Part shown: piece after piece, positions 22,247 through 33,369 of the stretch
Numbering within the stretch: the stretch's first letter is position 1
How the letters are laid out: each line of letters begins with the position of its first letter
Assembly: GCF_001704415.2 (NCBI RefSeq)
Contig: NC_030821.1
Location: 35,695,210-35,759,209, forward strand
DNA from: Capra hircus
Lineage: Eukaryota; Chordata; Mammalia; Artiodactyla; Bovidae
DNA: 64,000 nt
Direction: 5' to 3'
The notes under the pieces: generated by a model
The model's database searches: none
The model's input: only the letters and a program-made list of their open reading frames with translations
What the model was told of the DNA's origin: nothing
Program-made: the position numbers and the translations under genes

Positions 22247-22526
22247 GTCATTGCCATCATTTCCCTTTCGTGGAAACTCCTGCTGCAGAAAGTGTGAAAA
22301 TGAATTTATATATGAGAGGTCCAGGAGAGGTCTCATATGCATTCCCCGTGATAAGCGTAATCTGCATTCTATTTCCTTTAAGGAGGGTGTCTCCACAGTG
22401 GATTAAATGCTTCTGCCAGACTCGTATCATTTTTATAAGCCCCAGTAGGAGTGCACAAGTCAAGTCTTGGGAGGACAAAATGCACTGCTGGTGAAGATAT
22501 AATTACTCCCAGAAGAATTATTCCCA

Positions 22527-22696
22527 GGGACTTTCCTGGAGGCTGAGTGGCTAAGATTCCATGGTCCCAATGCAAGGGTCCTGGGTTTGATCCCTGGTCA
22601 AGAAACTAGATGCCATAAGACACAACTAAGAGTTTGCAAGCTGCAGCTAAAGATCCAGCGAGGCCAAATAAATAAATACTTTAAAAAAAAAAAAGG
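22527..22696 (+). mobile_element. CHR SINE with A-rich tail
   Basis: GGGACTTTCCTGGAGGCTGA, GGGTTTGATCCCTGGTCAAG, AACTAGATGCCATAAGACAC, AGCTAAAGATCCAGCGAGGC, then AAATAAATACTTT and an A12 run. Confidence 0.87.
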
Positions 22697-22769
22697 AAAG
22701 AGATATCAGAATGAGAATATATTCCACAAGCTAGCCACCTCTTCCTGTGGCACTTTTGTCTACCAACAG

Positions 22770-23448
22770 GCTCAAAACTCAACATTCAAAAAACTAACAT
22801 GGCATCTAGTCCCATCACTTCATAGCAAATAGAAAGGGAAAAAGTAGAAAGAGTGAAAAATTTTATTTTCTTGGGCTCCAAAATCACTGCGGATGGTGAC
22901 TGCAGCCATGAAATTAAAAAAACACTTGTTCCATGGAAAGAAAGCTAAGACAACTTCCACAGCACATTAAAAAGCAGAGACAGCACCTTGCTGACAAAAG
23001 TTAATATAGTCAAAGCTATGCTTTTTCCACTAGTCATGTATGGATGTGACAGTTGAACCATAAAGAAGGCTGAGTGTCAAAGAACTGGTATTTTCGAACT
23101 GTGGTGCTAGAGAAGACCCTTAAAAGTCCCTTGGATGGCAAGAAGATCAAACCAGTCAATCCTAAAGGAAACCATCCCTGAATATTCGTTGGAAGGACTG
23201 ATGTTGAAGCTGAAGCTTCAATACTCTGGCCACTTGACGCAAAGAGCCAACTCATTGCAAAAGACCCTGATGCAGAGAAAGACTGAAGGCAGAAGGAGGA
23301 GGAGGTGGCAGAGGATAAGATGGTTGGATGGCATCACTGATTCGATGGATATGAATTTGAGCAAACTCTGAAGGACAGAGGAGCCTGGCATACTGCAGTC
23401 AATGGGGTTGCAAAGAGTTGGACATGACAATGACTAAAACAACAACAA
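22770..23448 (+). mobile_element. BovB LINE 3' fragment (AAC-tail type)
   Basis: The RTE-type LINE 3' part starts near CTCAACATTCAAAAAACT and continues TTTTCTTGGGCTCCAAAATC, CATGAAATTAAAAAAACACT, GTCATGTATGGATGTGACAG, AACTGTGGTGCTAGAGAAGA, CGATGGATATGAATTTGAGC. It ends GACTAAAACAACAACA. The encoded C-terminal part of the reverse transcriptase protein is full of frameshifts. It is more diverged than the copy at 23901. Confidence 0.93.
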
Positions 23449-23699
23449 GGCTTTCTATCCTCTCCAGAACTCCAGGGAAGACAGTTCACCTTGTGTGGGA
23501 TCTAACCACAGCTTACAAACACAAGCTTGAGACAGCAATAAACACATCCAGTACTGCTTTTCTGCTACTTGGAACTACAGCCTGGCAATAGATAAGCTGA
23601 AGTCACAAGAGTGACTGCAAGTGAGAAAAACCAGGAAATGAAGGGAAGAAGGAAGAGGAATTGATGATGGGGGGTGGGAAAAAGGAAATAATCTGAGAA

Positions 23700-23835
23700 C
23701 CACTATGTGAGTCCAGGCTCTGCTTCATGTATGTTACACAGGTTAACCACGCCACAACCTTATCAAGGGTCATTGTCCTCATTTTATAGATGAGCTGCCC
23801 AGGGTTTACAAAGTCTAGCTAGGTGACCAACATTT
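23700..23835 (+). mobile_element. MIR SINE fossil
   Basis: CATTGTCCTCATTTTATAGA, TGAGCTGCCCAGGGTTTACA, AAGTCTAGCTAGGTGACC follows the MIR core region, with high divergence. Confidence 0.65.
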
Positions 23836-23893
23836 TTTCCACAAGATTATGGCAAGATCCACAAGACTCTAGATAAGCAAAATAGTATCATCC

Positions 23894-25382
23894 ATGAGTG
23901 TGGACAAAGCTAGTGGAGGTGATGGAATTCCAGTGGAGCTATTTCAAATCCTGAAAGATGATGCTGTGAAAGTGCTGCACTCAATATGCCAGCAAATTTG
24001 GAAAACTCAGCAGTGGCCACAGGACTGCAAAAGGTCAGTTTTCATTCCAATCCCAAAGAAAGGCAATGCCAAAGAATGCTCAAACTACCGCACAATTGCA
24101 CTCATCTCACATGCTAGTAAAGTAATGCTCAAAATTCTCCAGGCCAGGCTTCAGCAATACACGAACCATGAACTTCCAGATGTTCAAGCAGGTTTTAGAA
24201 AAGGCAGAGGAACCAGAGATCAAATTGCCAACATCCGCTGGATCAGCGTAAAAGCAAGAGAGTTCCAGAAAAACATCTCTTTCTGCTTTATTGACTATGC
24301 CAAAGCCTTTGACTGGGTGGATCACAAGAAACAGTGGAAAATTCTGAAAGAGATGGGAATACCAGACCACCTGACCTGCCTCTTGAGAAACCTATATGCA
24401 GGTCAGGAAGCAACAGTTAGAACTGGACATGGAACAGACTGGTTCCAAATAGGAAAAGAAGTACGTTAAGGCTGTATATTGTCACCCTGCTTATTTAACT
24501 TCTATGCAGAGTACATCATGAGAAACGCTGAGCTGGAAAAAGCACAAGCTGGAATCAAGATTGCCGGGAGAAATATCAATAACCTCAGATATGCAGATGA
24601 CACCACCCTTATGGCAGAAAGTGAAGAGGAATTAAAAAGCCTCTTGATGAAAGTGAAAGTGGAGAGTGAAAAAGTTGGCTTAAAGCTCAACATTCAGAAA
24701 ACGAAGATCATGGCATCCGGTCCCATCACTTCATGGGAAATAGATGGGGAAACAGTGGAAACAGTGTCAGACTTTATTTTTTTGGGCTCCAAAATCACTG
24801 CAGATGGTGACCGCAGCCATGAAATTAAAAGACGCTTACTCCTTGGAAGAAAAGTTATGACCAACCTAGATAGCATATGGAAAAGCAGAGACATTACTTT
24901 GCTGACTAAGGTCCATCTAGTCAAGCTATGGTTTTTCCTGTGGTCATGTACAGATGTGAGAGTTGGACTGTGAAGAAGGCTGAGCACCAAAGAATTGATG
25001 CTTTTGAACTGTGGTGTTGGAGAAGACTCTTGAGAGTCCCTTGGACTGCAAGGAGATCCAACCAGTCCATTCTGAAGGAGTTCAGCCCTGGGATTTTTTT
25101 GGAAGGACTGATGCTAACACTGAAACTCCAGTACTTTGGCCACCTCATGGGAAGAGTTGACTCATTGGAAAAGACTGATGCTGGGAGGGATTGGGGGCAG
25201 GAGGAGAAGGGGACGACAGAGGATGAGATGGCTGGATGGCATCACTGACTCGATGGCTGTGAGTCTGAGTGAACTCCAGGAGTTGGTGATGGACAGGGAG
25301 CCCTAGTGTGCTGCGATTCATGGGGTCGCAAAGAGTCGGACACGACTGAGCAACTGAACTGAACTGAACTGACTGATGAGTG
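23894..25382 (+). mobile_element. BovB LINE, 5'-truncated, best copy in the window
   Basis: The body runs 23901-25375 (about 1.47 kb). It begins inside the reverse-transcriptase ORF and ends in a (TGAAC)n tail at 25352-25373. ATGAGTG at 23894-23900 and again at 25376-25382 is a likely 7-bp target-site duplication that fixes the truncation point. BovB is the autonomous RTE-clade element that supplies reverse transcriptase for ruminant SINEs (established knowledge). This copy is inactive because the 5' half is missing and the ORF is broken. Confidence 0.93.
23900..25345 (+). pseudogene. BovB reverse transcriptase, C-terminal part, broken
   Basis: A partial non-LTR retrotransposon reverse transcriptase. 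Conserved blocks in order are GDGIPVELFQ near the start; the fingers region SVFIPIPKKGNAKECSNYRT; the VQAGFRKGRGTRDQ block; motif A FIDYAKAFD with the catalytic Asp at 24293-24295; and motif C RYADDT with the YADD box at 24590-24601. The thumb and C-terminal region with FELWCWRRLLRVPWT follow. Lesions: an in-frame TAA at 24467-24469, a 1-nt deletion near 24925 and a 2-nt deletion near 25175. Both deletions are visible by comparison with the other copies in this window. The endonuclease-encoding 5' half is absent. It is not a host gene and shows no sign of domestication. Confidence 0.92.
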
Positions 25383-25457
25383 CTCAAGTGTGAGTCTGAG
25401 AAATGGCTTTGCTGTTAGGTGTCACTGGTACAAGTAATGTAACCACAAACAGGCTCA

Positions 25458-25646
25458 TGTGCGCTCGTCATGTCCAGCTCTTTTAGACCCCATGGACTGT
25501 AGCCCGCCAGGCTCCTCTGTGCATAGGATTTCCCAGGCAGGAACACTGGAGTGGGCATTCCTGACCCAGGGTTTGAACCCAGTCTCCTGTGTCTCCTGTA
25601 TTACCGGTGCAGGATTCTTTACCGCTAAGTCACTGGAGAAGCCCAC
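25458..25646 (-). mobile_element. Bov-tA SINE
   Basis: In reverse: CTCGTCATGTCCAGCTCTTT, GACCCCATGGACTGTAGCCC, GGCAGGAACACTGGAGTGGG, TTGAACCCAGTCTCCTGTGT, GTCACTGGAGAAGCCC. An internal deletion removed the CCATTTCCTTCTCCAGG part near 25552. Confidence 0.9.
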
Positions 25647-25813
25647 TGACTCACGAGACCTACTGAAATCTGTGCAAGGGAGAGAGACAAAGACTGAAAC
25701 TAAGAATCTTTCCCTTGGGATGGTTCAGCTTCACACACCTGCAGAATAGCATGTAGAAAACCTTACAAGAGCTGCATGTCGTCATCATTAGAGATTACTT
25801 CTAAAAGTAATGC

Positions 25814-26045
25814 AAAGAGACCATCTCAGGACTTGCCTTGTGATCCAGTGGCAAAGACTATGTGCTCCCAATGCAGGGGGCCCAGGGTTCTATCCCTGGT
25901 CAGGGAACTAGACCCCACATGCCAGACCCCACATGCCGCAACAAAGAGTTCCCACACCACAGCTAAAGATCCCTAATGCAGCAACTAAGACCCAGCGCAG
26001 GCAAACAAATAAATATTTTTAAAAAACAATTAAAGAGATCATCTC
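25814..26045 (+). mobile_element. CHR SINE with 14-bp target-site duplication
   Basis: Body 25828-26031: AGGACTTGCCTTGTGATCCA, GGTTCTATCCCTGGTCAGGG, AGCTAAAGATCCCTAATGCA, CCCAGCGCAGGCAAACAAAT, A-rich tail. It is flanked by AAAGAGACCATCTC (25814-25827) and AAAGAGATCATCTC (26032-26045). A local duplication of GACCCCACATGCC is visible at 25911-25936. Confidence 0.93.
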
Positions 26046-26130
26046 TTCCTGACTCAGATTTCCCCCTTTAAAACTGTATATTTAAAGACCTAAGTAAGAG
26101 ACAAAGGAAAAAACAAAAAAACAAAAAAAC

Positions 26131-26464
26131 TCTTGAGAGTCCCATGGACAACAAAGAGATCAAACCAGTCAATTCTAAATGAAATCAACCCTGAATACTC
26201 ATTGGAAGGACTGGGCTGAAGCTCAAATATTTTGGCCACCTGATGCAAAGTGCTGACTCATTAGAAAAGACCCTGATTCTGGGAAAGACTGAGGACAGGA
26301 GGAGAAGGGGGCAACAAAGGATGAGATGGTCGGATGGCATCATCAACTCAATGGATATGAGTTTGAGCAAGCTACGGGAGATGGTGATGGACAGGGAAGC
26401 CTGGTGTGCTGCAGTTCATAGGGTTGCAGAGAGTTAAACATGACTGAGCAATTGAACAACAACA
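26131..26464 (+). mobile_element. BovB LINE 3' fragment (AAC-tail type)
   Basis: CTTGAGAGTCCCATGGACAA, CTCATTGGAAGGACTGGGCT, CCTGATGCAAAGTGCTGACT, GGATGAGATGGTCGGATGGC, GTGATGGACAGGGAAGCCTG, ending ATTGAACAACAACAC. It is strongly 5'-truncated and follows an A-rich stretch (26108-26130). Confidence 0.93.
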
Positions 26465-28083
26465 CGGAAGGAGACAGGAAAATTTTGACTTTTTACTTTA
26501 TTCTTTTCCTTACTCTTTCATTTGTTTATGTTAATGATCAAGTTGTACTTTCAGGTTTAAAAAATCACTAAAATTTTATATTTAAAAAACTAATTAAAAA
26601 GAAAGAAAAATCTTCCTCCAAGGCTAGAAGAGATCCTGAAAGTGATTAATTTCAGTAGCCTCATGTACCGACAAGAAAACTGGAATCTTCAGAGAAATCA
26701 AGCTGGGCCTAGGACACAGACCTCCTAAATCTGGGGCTCCATGTTCTTTTGGTTTCCTACACCAATCTCAGGGACATGCTTATAGTGCCTGGTTGCAGAG
26801 GCCATGGTGGAACAGCAAAGAGCAATGAGTCTATTCTGCCCAGACTGGATCCTGACCATAACCAGTGAATCATCTATCATTCACTGCACAACATGGCACC
26901 AAGAACTATATGAATATAGCGTCCCAGGTCAAGCACAATCCGAATAAAAATTCCGTCCCAGAATTTATGTGAACATCAAAGCTGGTATTTCTATCACTAA
27001 TCACATACTGAAAACTATGAGATTGGTTCCAGATAATTACAGCCACAGCAGAACTGAGAGAAGAATAAATGTGAGTGGTAGAGTTGAAGGTGGTAAACTC
27101 AGCATTTGTTTGAAGATGCCGGCTTGTCCAAGGAACTCCTGCTCACGCAAGGGTCTTGGCCTCCCTTGCTTGCCGGTCCCTTCACCAGGCCTTAATGCAA
27201 AAGCCTTGGAACTACAGCTTGGCCTCACTTCTAGTTCCAGGGACCTTAGAGCATGAGGCCGGCTCAGGATTTCTCTCTAGATGTTTTCACCATGCCAGCA
27301 GCTCTGGCAGAATCTCTCCTTAAACCACATGGAGGAGCCTTTTGGCTAGTGCCATGAGTTGAGTATAAAATCAATAGCAGAGACCCTTCACCCAACACAG
27401 CCCCTTTTCCGAAGGATACCACAGAGATCCTTATGTAATCTGGCTCTAAACTGGTTCCCAGACAATTGATACATCAAAACCAACAGTACAGCAAATCACT
27501 ATTTGAGATAAGGCCTAAAATATTCTGTTTTGGCTGAAAGGAAAACCTAAAATTATAAAGCAGAGATGCTGTGGGCTGTGTCACAGCCAGTTTGATAGCA
27601 GGAAACCACTGTCTTCTGCGGCTTTTTTTGACAGAACCAGCTTTTTGCGGCATTTCACTTTTTTCACGGTAGAGATGTTATTCTGGAGGGACTGAATGAT
27701 ACTACGTCTTGACACAGGAAAGTTATTTATACATAAATCACAGTCACTTTACCCATGTTAACGAGGCTGTCAGCGTCTTGTGTGATTTACTGCAATCTTG
27801 CAATAGAAAAGCTTCATTTCCTTGACACCTGCGTGGTAATGCCACCGATAACGCCATGCTGCACGTGTGTTTGCCTCTTTCACTGGAGGTGTGTGAAAAT
27901 CCAGAGTGTGGTTTTAGGTCAGAGTAATTCTGATACCAGGCTCCAGGACCCAGAGCATCAGCATGCAGGTGCACACATACACAGACACACAATACTATAT
28001 CCATTACCCAGCTAGGCACCTCTTTCCTAAGAGATTTATAATTACCAGGATAGAGGCTTGCATCTTAGTTTTTGCAAGGACAA
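26465..28083. other. Mostly unique sequence
   Basis: A weak MIR-like trace lies at 26640-26730 (GACAAGAAAACTGGAATCTT). The rest shows no repeat or exon. Short CA-rich stretch at 27960-27992. Confidence 0.35.
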
Positions 28084-28212
28084 TTATGTATTACATTTTA
28101 TATAATAAAATTATATACTTTAATTTTACAATTTATATATAATTAACTTATATATATTTTATATATAATCCATATATTATATAATTGTATATTATAATAA
28201 AATTGTATATCT
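28084..28212. repeat. AT-rich low-complexity tract
   Basis: About 130 bp made almost entirely of A and T, with many TATATA/TTATAT palindromes such as TTATATAATTGTATATTATAAT-like arms around 28165-28200. Confidence 0.85.
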
Positions 28213-29159
28213 ACAATAGGTATATCTATACCTATCTCACTAAAAAGGCATGACAAGGTAGAAAGAAGTTTAAAATGACAGAATTAAAGTTGGAAACGGC
28301 ACTGCCAATAAAAATTCAGATTTCTAACTCTTATTAACAATATTAAGAGGAAGCTATTTCAGATAATAATGGCTAAGAGGGAATACAAAAATTCAAGAAA
28401 ACCTATCAAAATCAATTCCCTTCTCCCCAGACAGTACCAATATAGTAATATTAGTACTAGTACTTATGGCAAGGAACAAAAAAGAGAAGAGGGAAAGGAT
28501 TTTCATAAGCTACCACCCTGTAAAGACATCTTTTCATAAGTAGCTTCCTCCTGCGACCGTCATTTCTTATCTTCATCCTAATACCCCTAGGAAAATCTAA
28601 AAACCTACTTATGCTCCTTGGATATTGTCAATGTTAAGACACTTGCATAAAATTCTCACCCCCAATTCTGGAGGTGGATGGTGTAATACTGATTTAACAG
28701 AGCTAATGGAATAGCCTCAGAGACTCAGAACTCTCCTTGGACCTGGTATGATGAGCATATTTGCACATTCTCATAATAATACCCATATCGCTTCTATGTG
28801 TCCAGTTGAGCGGTGGTTGTCTTATAGGGAGAAAAGAGAGAACAGGAGACGAGGGTGTGCCAGGGCAAGCAATCATACGTTCCATCCCAGAGGGATTCTC
28901 TTGGGGGGCACTATGGGCATACAGCACCGCCTCTCCTTTCCCTTCCCTCACTCACCGACTTGGCAGGTGCATGCTGAGCTCCTGCAGATATGCACAGACG
29001 ACCATGCTGCAGTCAGCACACTGGGAGGGCCTGGCAGCAAGGATCCTGCCCTGGGGGCGTCCCAAGCCCTTTCCAGGATGGCACTTAAGCCACAATGAGC
29101 ACTACTAACTGCTACCTTGCAGTTCAGGTTTCCAGCATGCTTGTATACACTGCAAGCCC
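28213..29159. other. Unique sequence
   Basis: No repeat or exon recognised. Overlapping frames of 115-116 codons at 28748-29108 lie in two registers of the same DNA and have no domain. Confidence 0.35.
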
Positions 29160-29305
29160 CTTCACTTTACATTAGTTACTCTTCCCAAATGTCTGAGGAA
29201 GTAGGGTCAGCATCATTATCTTCGGAATTACTGGCGGGAGGAGGAAATTGACCTATGGTGGTTAAGATGACTTATCCACAGCTGTGCTGGGATTCCAGGA
29301 GTGGC
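29160..29305 (+). mobile_element. MIR SINE fossil
   Basis: AGTAGGGTCAGCATCATTAT, GAGGAGGAAATTGACCTATG, GTGGTTAAGATGACTTATCC, ACAGCTGTGCTGGGATTCCA follow the MIR core to its GCTGGGATTCGAACC segment. Confidence 0.72.
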
Positions 29306-31279
29306 TAGTTCAGAAAAGAGCCCGCTGTGTCCCTCCCCAAGACTCAGTGAGACCCCATCACTATCGTGGCTCTATAGGCCCCCCACCACCCCTAAAACCC
29401 AGACGATGTAAAATTCAGAACAAAGGTATATCTTCAAAATTGGACAACTCAGGGTCACAGTAATGATAAAGGTCATCTTTTAACATGTTATATCAAAAAG
29501 GCAATTTCTATTTTCCTTTCTCTGTTCCAAAAATGCACTTACAGCTTATGAAGTAACATCCTGATCGAGGTACATTTCCTGATGGTAATGACCGCTAAAG
29601 CCTTCAGACAAAGCCCAGGAACCAGCAACTCCTCTGGCCAGTGTTGTTAATGACACAGGAGCAGCTACTCAAAAAGCCTTGCTCTCTCATAGTAAATAAA
29701 TACTAAGTGGTGTCCCTCTTATCTGAGGATTTTGGTGCATCTTACAGACACTGCTCATTAAGTCTCACCAGGCAGCTCTGCGACATAAAGGCGTCCCATT
29801 CACGAAGGGAGGAAACAGCAACCGGCTAATATACCTGACAGGGTAACACTGGAGGATGTCATCATGACCATTACCTAGAAATCTCTCATCCAGATGCCTT
29901 CTTTTAAGCATCACTCCCTCACTGGCAAAATGAGAAATAATAATGCCCATTTGGCCAACTTTGTGGGGTTGGAATGAAGATCAAATGAAAGGACAGATGG
30001 AAAGGTGGCAAGTGAACTCTGATGTTTGGACAAATAAAAGCATGATTTGTATTACCTAAACCAAGCCTAGATTTGAGGCGGAAAATGCCATCTCCAAATA
30101 CTATGCCCTAGACAGGAAGTCTTTTCTCCAAATAGCTTGGACGTTATTTATACCAACACAAATTCTATTTCTAAGTCTCTGATCACATTCCTATAGGATA
30201 CAGCAGAAGACGAAGAGAAAGCGAAATCAGAGTCAAAGCACACAGACACAACAATTAGCCTTGATTGGAATGTTTGCATATACTCAACATTCCAGAAAGT
30301 TTGTTCATCTGCCTGGAAAACATTCACAATTGAAGAAACAGAACTATATGCTCAAACTTCATAAAGGATTATCTCTCTTTATGTAGATTGTTTTTTTTTT
30401 TTACCCCAGTTACAAAAAAGGCAGCTTCAAAAGTTTCACTTAAATGCCTATAAGAACTGCAGATGTTCAATTGTCAATTGGATTTGCTGCTGGGGGAGAT
30501 AATCCATTTGGTTCAAAGGCAACAACTCCTGAAAAGGAGATATGCCTTCCAGAAATTCACAGGCGACTCGAACCGCATAGCCCTTAACACTTCCATGCCT
30601 ACTTCCAAGCCCCCCACCCTACTTCCTAAAGAAGGAGATGCCTCCATCCATTTGAAGAGGTCAACTGATTTCCAACATCAATTAGCATCAATTAAAAGAA
30701 CAGAGGGGCACTCTGCACTATGTTATTAGAGTTGATTGGTAGCTAAGTTTTAGCAGCATTTATAACCTTTTGCTAAGTAACTCTCCCGAGCATGAAAGTT
30801 ACAGTGGACATCTACCTCTTTGGCTGCCCAATAAATGATCCCCTTTTCTATGATAGAGGAATTCCCCACTGTGAGAATCCGCGAGGGGCAGAGAGGGGGC
30901 GGACAAGATTTCTTTTCATTATGGAAGTAGGGAGGAGCCCAGCTTCTCTCTGCCCTTACTTCCCTTGCCCGGGATGGGTTAGAAGGAGAACCTAAGGTGG
31001 CCAACCTGAGGCTCTCAGCAAACAGTGCAGGCACTGCCTAGCACCCAGTGTGTCTGGGCTGTTTCAGTCAAGGTTCCAACCAGTACTCTCAGTCAAGTTC
31101 TCACCACCCCATCAATGCTGTGAACAGTCCAAGATTCCTCAGGAATTTCTTTCTCTGGTGAACTCAGTCGAAGTCAGTTTCTATGATTTTCTGCAAAGAA
31201 TCTTCACTGGACTTACCAGAGGATAAATAGGTATCATTTGCTAAGGTTAATGTTTGATGGGAATTTGGATGATGAATAT
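29306..31279. other. Unique sequence with a conserved-looking block (30725-30880)
   Basis: No repeat or exon recognised. 30725-30880 is compositionally balanced with several TAAG/AATAAATGATC-like cores. A poly-T run lies at 30390-30401. Confidence 0.35.
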
Positions 31280-31969
31280 CAGTAAGTCCCCTACACATGA
31301 AACAAGTTCTGTTCTGAGAGTTCATGTATAAGTCCGATTTGTTCATAAGTTCAACAAAGTTAACCTAGTACCCAAATAATACAATCAGCTATACAGTACT
31401 GTGGGCTTCCCTGGTGGCTCAGATTGTAAAGAATCCGCCTGCAATGCAGGAGACCTGGGTTCGATCCCTGGGTTGGGAAGATCCCCAGGAGAAGGAAATG
31501 GCAACCCACTCCAGTAGAATTGCCTGGAGAATTTCATGGACAGAAGAGTCTGTCAGGCTACAGTTCATGGGGTCGCAAAGATTTGGACACAGCTGAGTGA
31601 CTTTCACTCACTCATCTAGTACTATACTATGATAGGTTTATAATACTTCTCACTCAAATAATAATAAAAAACAAACATAAAAAAGAAAATATTTTCAATA
31701 TTTCAGTACTGTACCTTGAAAAGTACAGTACCAGCTATGTCACGTGGCTTTTATACTTGTTTCTAGACATCCTGGGCTTGAAATAAAGATACTGTAGTAC
31801 TGTACTCAATACAATACTGTAAAGTACGCAAAAGCACAAGCACTTGCAGAGGTTGCTCACTTGTGACAACGCATGCCAGACTCAAGAACTTCCGCGATTG
31901 GACATGGGAATGCATGTTCTCGTCTTTGAAAGCTCACAACCTGAAGGTTCACAGGTAGGAGCCTTACTG
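31280..31969. mobile_element. Tigger-like (pogo/TcMar) DNA transposon with both terminal inverted repeats
   Basis: The left end CAGTAAGTCCCCTACACATG (31280) and the reverse complement of the right end, CAGTAAGGCTCCTACCTGTG (from 31969), form a good inverted repeat. Both continue into TGAA. Internal parts (AAGTTCTGTTCTGAGAGTTC, AACAAAGTTAACCTAGTACC, TAGGTTTATAATACTTCTCA, ACCTTGAAAAGTACAGTACC) follow a mammalian Tigger-type MITE. It encodes no transposase. A Bov-tA SINE is inserted at 31401-31617. The class assignment is from memory. Confidence 0.72.
31395..31623 (+). mobile_element. Bov-tA SINE inside the Tigger-like element
   Basis: Body 31401-31617: GTGGGCTTCCCTGGTGGCTC, GGTTCGATCCCTGGGTTGGG, GGAAATGGCAACCCACTCCA, GCTGAGTGACTTTCACTCAC. 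AGTACT occurs at both junctions (31395-31400 and 31618-31623). Box A and box B are close to consensus, so this is one of the less diverged copies. Confidence 0.94.
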
Positions 31970-32309
31970 TAGTTAGCTGACTTAGAGAAGCCACAGGGAG
32001 TGTAAGGATGACTCCCTTCTCTGCCTCCCCGCCCCAGGTACGATCTGGAATAAAATTCAACTCTCATGGCAGCTGGGGCATGAGTCACCCCATTAGAATG
32101 ATGCTGACACAGCATCTTGGGGGCTCAGAGAGAATGAGCTTGGCAGTCAGTCAGTGGTGGGGGCCACATAAGAGGAAAGAGGCTTGTGCTATCACTGATG
32201 TCCTGGAAAGCAGTCCCAGCATGGGAGTCACAACAGCGAGATTCTGGCCCCAGCACTGCCTAACTGGTACTCAAAGAAGGCTCTGGGACCAGGGGAACTG
32301 ACATCCTAT
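31970..32309. other. Unique sequence
   Basis: No repeat or exon recognised. Confidence 0.35.
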
Positions 32310-32440
32310 GGGAGCAAACTGTTAGAAATGCAGAATTTTAGACTCTGACTTCATTTAGAATCTACGGAGATTTAGTAGATTTAGAATCATTTAGAATCAC
32401 AACCTGCATTTTAAGAAAATAATGAGATGATTCATACAGA
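32310..32440. mobile_element. MER5-like hAT DNA transposon fragment
   Basis: TTAGAAATGCAGAATTTTAG and CAACCTGCATTTTAAGAAAA with GATGATTCATACAGACTG follow the inner and 3' parts of MER5A. The middle carries extra copies of ATTTAGAATC (32353, 32379, 32389). Confidence 0.65.
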
Positions 32441-33369
32441 CTGATTGGGCCAAAATTCTTTCCTCTATTTCTACTGTATTAGTGACGTAATTAGTGAATG
32501 CCCTCTCTGTACATGGCACTGGGCTAGAGCTACTGCAGAAAACTGGCTGATCCCACCTATAGCTCACATGGGATTAAGAAATTGACTTTACATGTCATCA
32601 GCTACCTAGTATCCAGGGGCAGGGAGGGGTGGGTATTTTTGGCTGCTATAAAAACCAAGGGGGAGCAATTCTCAATGAGTAGAATCCCTTTAGGTTGTAT
32701 TGTTAACAGAGGCTAAAAGGACCTGATCTGTTTACGCCTTTATGCAACATCTTTATAAATCTGAGCACAAAGACAATCAGCAGCTGCCAGAAATTACGGT
32801 GCCATGGTGTACCACCGACCTCACATTGGCCTCCATGGTTACATCATGTGCTTCAGAGAAAAATACTGATCATTACAGGGCAAACAGGGAGAGTAAAAAG
32901 GAAATCAGAGAAACACATGGCTTTCTACATAGCAGATGTATAGGGAAGAGGAGCAGAGGGAGGAGGGAAAGTCTGGTCCGCTACGGTTCAGAAGGACACG
33001 AAACCTAACCCAAGTCTGATAAAGATTAGGCAAAATTAACATCCCTTTATTCTGCATATTAGAGTCTGTTGGTTCAAAGGGGATTTTAGTATCAGAGATA
33101 AGCATTATCAATAAAGCATATAAATAAATGGCTCTTGAAATGTATCCAATTTTTGATATGTAATGGGCTCATTAAATGATGCTTAAATCTCAGCAACCTG
33201 TTTCCCTAATAAACTCACAAGTAGGTATTCTGTTAGTTTCTGACTCTTAAATGATTTTCACTATAAATACAGACATATTCTTATGGAGGAAAATATCCCA
33301 GAAGATAGACTAGAAATGTTTTAGGTAAAAGGGACTATGCTATGTATATTTATGGCTGAGTTCCTGCTC
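32441..33369. other. Mostly unique sequence
   Basis: An old-repeat-like trace (CTCTGTACATGGCACTGGGC) lies near 32505. Otherwise nothing is recognised. Confidence 0.3.

Noticed and set aside
24107..24370. Minus-strand 87-codon frame inside BovB
   Set aside because: It is an antisense shadow of the reverse-transcriptase coding sequence.
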